In this document: positions 1 to 3,472 of the stretch, piece after piece | How positions within the stretch are numbered: position 1 is the stretch's first letter | Layout of the letters: every line of letters starts with the position of its first letter | DNA from: Frankiales bacterium | GTDB lineage: Bacteria; Actinomycetota; Actinomycetes; JAFAQI01 | Length of the DNA stretch: 6,764 nt | Assembly (NCBI GenBank): GCA_019246495.1 | Contig: JAFAQI010000015.1 | Location: 1 to 6,764 of the forward strand | Direction of reading: 5' to 3' | The notes under the pieces: model-generated | Seen by the model: only the letters and a program-made list of their open reading frames with translations | Database searches by the model: none | What the model was told of the DNA's origin: nothing | Translations under genes and position numbers: made by a program

Positions 1-418
1 CCGTGCCGGTGGCGGCGGACCATGGGTCCGCGACCGCGAACCCCGCCGGCGTGGGCGCGGTGCCCACGGCGGTCCGGATGGTCTCGGCCACCGCCTCGGG
101 GGTCGCGGACGACGCAACTACATGGGCGACGCCGAGCTGGCGCAACCGGCGTTCGGCATCCTCGGCGCCGTCCGGCACCAAACCGATGACCGCAACGCCG
201 GCGACAGACAGGCGGGTCAGGGCGTCGCGATCCAGCCGCCGGAAGTCGGCCGACACGACAGCGGCGCGGGCCAACCCCGCGGTCGCCGCAGCGAGCGCGT
301 CGGCGAGGTCGGTGCACCGTCGTACGACGTGGACACCGTGCTGGCCGGCGCCGAGCGCGGCCACCATCGCCGCCTCCCACTCCTGGTCGGAGACGGCGGT
401 GAGCACCGCGATGCTCAT
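1..418 (-). CDS. CpaE/MinD-like protein, N-terminal part (partial at left edge)
   Basis: This leftward gene starts at ATG 416-418 and runs off the left edge after about 139 codons. The visible part starts MSIAVLTAVSDQEWEAAM and alternates hydrophobic strands (VVSADF, VAVIGLVP) with helices (ALTRLSVAG, RRLRQLGVAHVV). This looks like the receiver-like Rossmann domain found at the N-terminus of CpaE-type proteins. Family knowledge: in such proteins a MinD/ParA-type ATPase domain with a deviant Walker A motif follows, and CpaE helps place or assemble Flp/Tad pilus machinery at the membrane. That ATPase domain is not in this window, so the call rests on the N-terminal domain and on the partner gene. 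The start overlaps the stop of the SAF gene (ATGA, 415-418), so the two are translationally coupled and form one operon. A stand-alone pseudo-receiver or a ParA-like partitioning protein are alternatives. Confidence 0.6.
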   Translation of the reverse strand, partial: MSIAVLTAVSDQEWEAAMVAALGAGQHGVHVVRRCTDLADALAAATAGLARAAVVSADFRRLDRDALTRLSVAGVAVIGLVPDGAEDAERRLRQLGVAHVVASSATPEAVAETIRTAVGTAPTPAGFAVADPWSAATGT

Positions 419-1068
419 GACCCCGCGCCGGTTGCCGTCGGCACCGCCACGAGGTCGATGCTTCCGCTCTCCACCGCGTGCACCACATCGGCGACCTTGG
501 CGATCGGCACGGCGAGCACGACCGAGACCGACGAGTCGGCGCCGAAGGTCCGCGAACCGCCGCTGCGGGATTGAACCGCTGCCCCGGCCAGCACGAGCGT
601 CGGCGCCGGCACCGCCTGACCGGCGGCTGCCTTGGGTGTCAGGTAGACGTCGACCAGCTGCCCGCGTTGCAGGTCGTCACTGAGATGCCCGGCCGCCACC
701 GGCACCGTGACGAATCGGCTCGCCGGCGCCGGACCGGTGCCGGCCAGCGCTGCGGCGGGAAGCAGCTCACCGGCGCCGACGTAACGGGTGACGACGTAGC
801 CGACGGGCGCGGCACCGGCCGCGACGTAGTGACCGGCCTGTCCGTGCAGCCGCACCTGCCCGACGGTGAGGTCGGCCGACGTCAGGTGCTCGCCGGGAGC
901 GAGGTCGCGGGCAGCGACGTAGACCTTCGTGTAGTGGTCCGCCGATGCGAGCACCCGCGCCCCCGCGACGATCGACAGCAGGACCAGCAGGATGCCGAGC
1001 ACAAGCCGCGCGTCGAGCCAACGCGGCGCGGCCAGCCTGACCGCCCGCGGCGACGTGAGTTCTGCCAC
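415..1068 (-). CDS. SAF-domain (CpaB/RcpC-like) membrane protein
   Basis: The predicted protein has 217 residues. A short basic N-terminus is followed by one membrane segment at about residues 21-40 (LVLGILLVLLSIVAGARVLA). A SAF domain follows at about 48-110, with the typical YVAARDLAPGEHLTSADL opening and YVVTRYVGAGELL closing strand. The rest (FVTVPVAAGHLSDDLQRGQLVDVY and on) is a beta-rich RcpC/CpaB-like part. Family knowledge: CpaB proteins are periplasmic or extracellular parts of Flp/Tad pilus assembly systems, and actinobacterial SAF proteins of this size are often annotated only by domain. GTG 1066-1068 is chosen as start because a G-rich Shine-Dalgarno stretch lies just upstream; an ATG at 1108-1110 in the same frame would add 14 residues, but it falls in an inverted repeat and has no clear ribosome site. 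The gene overlaps the CpaE-like gene by ATGA, so the two probably work together. Confidence 0.8.
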   Translation of the reverse strand: MAELTSPRAVRLAAPRWLDARLVLGILLVLLSIVAGARVLASADHYTKVYVAARDLAPGEHLTSADLTVGQVRLHGQAGHYVAAGAAPVGYVVTRYVGAGELLPAAALAGTGPAPASRFVTVPVAAGHLSDDLQRGQLVDVYLTPKAAAGQAVPAPTLVLAGAAVQSRSGGSRTFGADSSVSVVLAVPIAKVADVVHAVESGSIDLVAVPTATGAGS

Positions 1069-1071
1069 CGC

Positions 1072-1081
1072 TTCACCCCCC
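1072..1081 (-). promoter_or_regulatory. Ribosome binding site deciding the SAF-gene start
   Basis: Read on the minus strand this is GGGGGGTGAA, ending three bases before GTG 1066-1068. Its G-rich core (GGGGTGA) can pair with the anti-Shine-Dalgarno end of 16S rRNA. It supports the GTG start over the in-frame ATG at 1108-1110. Confidence 0.55.
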
Positions 1082-1100
1082 GGCGCAAACGTCAACGTGT

Positions 1101-1117
1101 CGTCACACATCGTGACG
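1101..1117. promoter_or_regulatory. Perfect inverted repeat, candidate operator
   Basis: CGTCAC-ACATC-GTGACG is a perfect 6+6 bp inverted repeat with a 5-base spacer. It is flanked by GTG on the left (1097-1099) and CAC on the right (1118-1120), offset by one base, which extends the symmetry. It lies between the divergent SAF and HTH genes, 33 bases upstream of the SAF start codon. The arm length and one-turn spacing suit a homodimeric regulator. Which protein binds is unknown; the adjacent HTH protein is one guess. Confidence 0.4.
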
Positions 1118-1171
1118 CACCGGATGGGGATCGCGCACCGGACGTTGGCCGCCTGTGGACGAGCGCGCGAG

Positions 1172-1187
1172 ACCGGCGTAGGCCGGT
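1172..1187. promoter_or_regulatory. Inverted repeat just upstream of the HTH gene
   Basis: ACCGGC-GTAG-GCCGGT is a perfect 6 bp inverted repeat with a 4-base centre, ending 15 bases before the HTH start codon. If CACACT (1190-1195) is the -10 element of a leaderless promoter, the repeat would sit in the -35/-10 spacer, where MerR-type regulators bind. No good -35 hexamer is visible, and GC-rich palindromes occur by chance in such DNA, so this is a weak call. Confidence 0.25.
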
Positions 1188-1202
1188 GCCACACTGCCCC
1201 CG

Positions 1203-1460
1203 ATGCCACCGATCAGCAGCGGGTCCGGCGACGGTCCGCGGTTCCTGTTGTTGTCCGACGTCGCCGAGATCCTCAACATCTCCGCCGCCCAGGCCTACGC
1301 GCTGGTGCGCAACCGCGAGCTGCCGGCCATCAAGGTCGGCGGCCGCGGGCAGTGGCGGGTGGAGCGCGACCAGCTCGAGGCCTATATCAAGCGCGCGTAC
1401 GACGAGACGCAGGCATTCCTCGAGGCCCACCCCTACGGCAAGGGCGACGAGGAGATCTAA
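1203..1460 (+). CDS. Small helix-turn-helix DNA-binding protein (excisionase/MerR-like, HTH_17 type)
   Basis: The protein has 85 residues. After a flexible Ser/Gly-rich start, residues 13-63 form the winged helix-turn-helix of the excisionase/MerR-like HTH_17 family: LLLSDVAEILNIS is the first helix and turn, AAQAYALVRNRELPAIKVG the recognition helix and turn, and GQWRVERDQLEAYIKR the wing and last helix. The C-terminus is short and acidic (GKGDEEI). Family knowledge: such small proteins bind DNA as regulators or architectural factors, BldC in Streptomyces being a related example. No phage or integrase gene is nearby, so a role in excision is unlikely. No Shine-Dalgarno is visible before ATG 1203, and CACACT at 1190-1195 lies about 7 bases upstream, which fits a leaderless transcript. 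The gene is divergent from the SAF gene. Its TAA stop shares bases with the opposing gene's TAG. Confidence 0.85.
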   Translation: MPPISSGSGDGPRFLLLSDVAEILNISAAQAYALVRNRELPAIKVGGRGQWRVERDQLEAYIKRAYDETQAFLEAHPYGKGDEEI

Positions 1461-2008
1461 ACAGCGCGAACGAGCGCCAGCGCGGCGAGGCTTATCGTCC
1501 GCAAGCCCCGCACGTTGCCGGCCCGCCGCGGCTCGCCTGCCGGGTGCTCGGCGAGGTCGACGAAGTCGCTGCCCACCCGATCGAGGGTGCCGCTGAACAC
1601 CGTCCCATCGCGCAGGGCGAGGGTCACCGGCGACCGGTCGCGGGCGATGACGCGCAAGGCGTAGCCGAGCCCGAGCCGCTCGCTGACTCCGTCGTCGGGA
1701 GCCGGCGCGGCGTGCGGACCGAGTCCGGACACCCACAGCACCGCAGCGGCGGCGGCGAGCAGCTCCGACCGGCCCGCGTCGCGGAGCAGCACCCAGTCCG
1801 GCCCGACTCCGTCGACGGTGCCCTCCAGGACGCCTGCGCCGGCGAGGCCGATCGTCAGGCGCTGGCCGGCTGCGGCGCGGAGCCGGTCGGCAATCGACTG
1901 CTGCCCGGCTTCCCAGCGCGCGCGGTCGGCGACCTCACCCGCGAGCTCAGCAGCGTCCGCGGCCTCGAGCTGCGCCTCCAGGTCGCCGAACAACGCCTCC
2001 CACCGCAC
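1457..2008 (-). CDS. Protein of unknown function with two Sm-like repeats
   Basis: The product of this leftward gene (183 residues) matches a kind of uncharacterised actinobacterial protein I recognise only by pattern, without a name. Residues 3-45 are charged and helical (ALFGDLEAQLEAADAAELAG), probably a coiled coil. Two similar units follow: about 50-95 contains GTVDGVGPDWVLL and about 126-182 contains GTLDRVGSDFVDL. Each is preceded by a beta strand (RLTIGLAGAGVLE; PVTLALRDGTVFS) and followed by a strand ending in an Ala/Leu/Val-rich segment. This is reminiscent of duplicated LSm or SH3-like barrels (inference). GTG 2006-2008 is chosen as start because a CGGAG site lies 9 bases upstream and the coiled coil begins there. 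In-frame ATG codons further upstream would put a foreign-looking segment in the promoter region. There is no signal peptide or membrane segment, so the protein is probably cytoplasmic. Function is unknown. Confidence 0.75.
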   Translation of the reverse strand: MRWEALFGDLEAQLEAADAAELAGEVADRARWEAGQQSIADRLRAAAGQRLTIGLAGAGVLEGTVDGVGPDWVLLRDAGRSELLAAAAAVLWVSGLGPHAAPAPDDGVSERLGLGYALRVIARDRSPVTLALRDGTVFSGTLDRVGSDFVDLAEHPAGEPRRAGNVRGLRTISLAALALVRAV

Positions 2009-2017
2009 CTGCCCAGT

Positions 2018-2023
2018 CTCCGC
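2018..2023 (-). promoter_or_regulatory. Ribosome binding site supporting the GTG 2008 start
   Basis: Read on the minus strand the segment is GCGGAG, nine bases upstream of GTG 2006-2008. The purine core CGGAG is a reasonable Shine-Dalgarno for a high-GC actinomycete. It favours this start over upstream in-frame ATGs. Confidence 0.4.
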
Positions 2024-2064
2024 CAGCTCTCCCGCGTTTATCAACCACAAGCAAACGAAGGCTA

Positions 2065-2093
2065 TTGACATCATACGCGCGCTGCCATAGACA
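2065..2093 (+). promoter_or_regulatory. Sigma70-type promoter for the LysM/Rv3235 operon
   Basis: A perfect TTGACA -35 element (2065-2070) is followed, after exactly 17 bases, by TAGACA (2088-2093) as the -10 element. It lies in the only clearly AT-richer stretch of the window. Transcription would start near 2100, giving a short leader with a GGAGG ribosome site (2111-2115) before ATG 2120. The -10 element lacks the usual final T, so it is weaker than the -35. Confidence 0.55.
2069..2074 (-). promoter_or_regulatory. Possible -10 element for the leftward gene
   Basis: Read on the minus strand this is TATGAT, close to the -10 consensus, and 60 bases before GTG 2008. No good -35 is seen at 17 bases; CGCTTG is the nearest and is poor. 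It overlaps the TTGACA of the rightward promoter, so the two may compete for polymerase. Confidence 0.3.
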
Positions 2094-2110
2094 AGCGAAT
2101 GCACGCAAAT

Positions 2111-2115
2111 GGAGG
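2111..2115 (+). promoter_or_regulatory. Ribosome binding site of the LysM reading frame
   Basis: GGAGG is a strong Shine-Dalgarno four bases before ATG 2120-2122, a slightly short spacing. It shows that translation was designed to start at 2120, upstream of the in-frame TAG at 2273, and not at the later GTG 2369, which has no such site. Confidence 0.6.
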
Positions 2116-2272
2116 CAACATGGGCACCGGGCGCCTTGACGCAGCTGCTCGCTGGCGGTTGCTCGGCCTCGGATGTGCTGCGCTCGGAGCCGTGGCCGTC
2201 CTGGTCGCCTGCCGACCGGTCGCCGGCGGCGGTCCCGACCGGGATCTGGTGGCCGGCGCTGCCGACCTCGCC

Positions 2273-2275
2273 TAG
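2273..2275 (+). other. In-frame amber codon in the LysM frame
   Basis: TAG, exactly 51 codons after ATG 2120, in the context CCTAGC. It separates two hydrophobic segments of what is otherwise one continuous frame. A single G-to-A change from TGG (Trp) would produce it, and a Trp at the edge of a membrane helix is plausible here. Confidence 0.9.
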
Positions 2276-2368
2276 CTGCTCGCGCTCTACCTCGCACTCG
2301 CCGTTGCCGCGACGTGTGCCGCGGCGCTGCGGCCGGCCGGCCGGCTGCAGCAGCGCGTCGGCCGGCTC

Positions 2369-2917
2369 GTGCCCGCCGGTGTGGCCCGCCTCGTCGAGGT
2401 CGTCGCCGGCTCAGGACTTGCCGTCGCTCTCGTCGCGGGTGCCGCCGGGCCCGCGTCGGCGGCCGGCGAAGACAGCCACCGGTCCCAACCGCACGCGACC
2501 GCTCTGCCGAGTGTGGACTGGCCCGGGACCCCCGCCGTTGCAACGCCGAGTCCGGCGCCGTCCGCGCCGGGCACGTCACGTCCCGTCCCCCGCCCGGCAC
2601 CCGCGCGGCTGGTCCGCACCCGGCCGCTGCCCGCTCGACCTCCCGTCGTCGCCCCCGCGCCACGCGCGCAGCCCACGTCGTCGCCGAGCATCGGTGCCAC
2701 CCACCGGGCGGCAGCGTCGGTGGTCGTGCGGCCCGGCGACTCGCTGTGGACGATCGCCGCGCGGCGGCTCGGCCGCCGGGCGACGCCTACCGCCGTGGCC
2801 GCCAGCTGGCCGCGTTGGTGGGCCACCAACCGCTCCGTTATCGGAGCGAACCCCGACCTCATCCATCCCGGCCAACGGCTGACGCCGCCCCACCACGACC
2901 TGCGGAGGCAGCAATGA
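2369..2917 (+). CDS. LysM peptidoglycan-binding protein, open part downstream of the amber codon
   Basis: This is the longest stop-free reading of the LysM gene that begins at a usual start codon (GTG 2369), giving 182 residues. From this start the N-terminus (PAGVARLVEVV, then GSGLAVALVAG ending in PASAA) could act as a signal peptide cleaved after an A-x-A site near residue 32. A Pro/Ala-rich linker of about 80 residues follows, then the LysM domain at about 117-174 with PGDSLWTIAARRLG. No Shine-Dalgarno precedes this GTG, so it may not be used; it is given because automatic annotation is likely to choose it. If expressed, the product would be exported and bind the wall, lacking the first two membrane segments of the full frame. 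It ends in the ATGA overlap with the Rv3235-family gene. Confidence 0.5.
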   Translation: MPAGVARLVEVVAGSGLAVALVAGAAGPASAAGEDSHRSQPHATALPSVDWPGTPAVATPSPAPSAPGTSRPVPRPAPARLVRTRPLPARPPVVAPAPRAQPTSSPSIGATHRAAASVVVRPGDSLWTIAARRLGRRATPTAVAASWPRWWATNRSVIGANPDLIHPGQRLTPPHHDLRRQQ

Positions 2918-3429
2918 CGACCACCCCGACCCGGCCCCGGCTCCGCCTCCTGCCTCCGCCACCACTCGACCCGCCGTACGACGACGAGCGCGGGCCCAAC
3001 GCACCGGTGATGGACGGCACGCTCGCCCTCGCGTTCCCGCAACCGGTCGACACTGTGCCGCTCCGGCTGGTTCCGCCCGCCGCCGGACCGGCCCACGGCG
3101 CGCCCGCCGTCGATGCGCGGCAATGGACTCGGCGGCTCGCCCAGGCGGTGATCGAGGTGCTCGTAGGCGCACGGTCGGCCGCGCAGCTCAGTCGCTACGC
3201 GACGTTCGACGTGCTGCAGTTGCTCGAGCGCTCGACCGGCCGGCTCGCGGCGAGACGATCCGGGCCGGTCACCCGGCCAGTCGTCGCGTCGGTCCACGTC
3301 TGCGAGCCGCGACCCGGCGTCGCTGAAGGTTGTGCGGTCATCGACACCGGCAACCGGCGCCGCGCGCTCGCGCTCCGGCTCGAAAGCCGTAACGGCCAGT
3401 GGCAGTGCACCGCGATCCAGATCTGCTGA
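2914..3429 (+). CDS. Rv3235-family protein (DUF6459 type), function unknown
   Basis: The protein has 171 residues. The first 65 are low-complexity and Pro/Arg-rich (RPRLRLLPPPPLDPPYDDE), probably disordered. Residues 69-171 form the conserved domain, with a long helical part (QWTRRLAQAVIEVLVGARSA, then AQLSRYATFDVLQLLERSTG) and a beta-rich end (PVVASVHVCEP, EGCAVIDTG, ALALRLESRNGQWQCTAIQI). This pattern and the place beside secA match the actinobacterial family named for M. tuberculosis Rv3235. No catalytic motif is visible and no function is known. There is no signal peptide, so it is likely cytoplasmic. ATG 2914 is chosen because GGAGG (2904-2908) lies five bases upstream and the start overlaps the LysM stop (ATGA), which indicates translational coupling. 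The gene ends 29 bases before the opposing secA stop, with a shared hairpin between them. Confidence 0.8.
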   Translation: MTTTPTRPRLRLLPPPPLDPPYDDERGPNAPVMDGTLALAFPQPVDTVPLRLVPPAAGPAHGAPAVDARQWTRRLAQAVIEVLVGARSAAQLSRYATFDVLQLLERSTGRLAARRSGPVTRPVVASVHVCEPRPGVAEGCAVIDTGNRRRALALRLESRNGQWQCTAIQIC

Positions 3430-3446
3430 AGCGAAATCGGGCCGTC

Positions 3447-3472
3447 GAGCCGCGCGACCTAGCGCGCGGCTC
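3447..3472. terminator. Bidirectional hairpin at the secA/Rv3235 convergence
   Basis: Arms GAGCCGCGCG (3447-3456) and CGCGCGGCTC (3463-3472) pair perfectly over 10 bp around the loop ACCTAG. There is no T-run on either side, which is common for actinobacterial terminators. The hairpin serves the convergent end of two units, and the secA stop codon (3459-3461 on the minus strand) lies in its loop, so the last secA codons form one arm. Confidence 0.65.

Larger units (their letters stand above)
2120..2917 (+). pseudogene. LysM-domain membrane/wall protein with in-frame TAG at codon 52
   Basis: Translation from ATG 2120 gives a 265-codon frame interrupted only by TAG at 2273-2275 (codon 52). Before it lies a membrane segment (LLGLGCAALGAVAVLVA, residues 14-30). 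After it come a second one (LLALYLALAVAATCAAAL, 53-70) and a third that could act as signal or anchor (GSGLAVALVAGAAGPASAA, 97-115). A long Pro/Ala/Arg linker follows, then a LysM domain at about 200-257 (VVVRPGDSLWTIAARRLG ... NPDLIHPGQRL). Codon use is equally GC3-rich on both sides of the stop, so the frame has been coding until recently. Family knowledge: LysM domains bind the glycan of peptidoglycan. The stop could be a recent TGG-to-TAG mutation, a sequencing error, or a read-through site; the sequence alone does not decide. The gene overlaps the Rv3235-family gene by ATGA, so premature termination would also reduce coupled translation of that gene. Confidence 0.65.

Noticed and set aside
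1203..1460. Excisionase of an integrated element
   Set aside because: The HTH type is shared with excisionases, but there is no integrase, attachment-site repeat, tRNA or composition change nearby.
1489..1507. GGCTT/AAGCC hairpin near the convergent stops as a terminator
   Set aside because: It has only five base pairs with a nine-base loop, lies inside coding sequence and has no T-run, which is too weak to call.
478..1596. Long rightward open frame opposite the SAF gene
   Set aside because: It is Arg/Pro/His-rich low-complexity translation antisense to a recognisable SAF protein and crosses the HTH gene out of frame. High GC makes such shadow frames long.
2173..3429. Longer upstream extension of the Rv3235-family frame
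   Set aside because: Upstream of 2914 the frame is Arg-rich and overlaps the LysM frame in another phase; the ATGA overlap and GGAGG site place the start at 2914.
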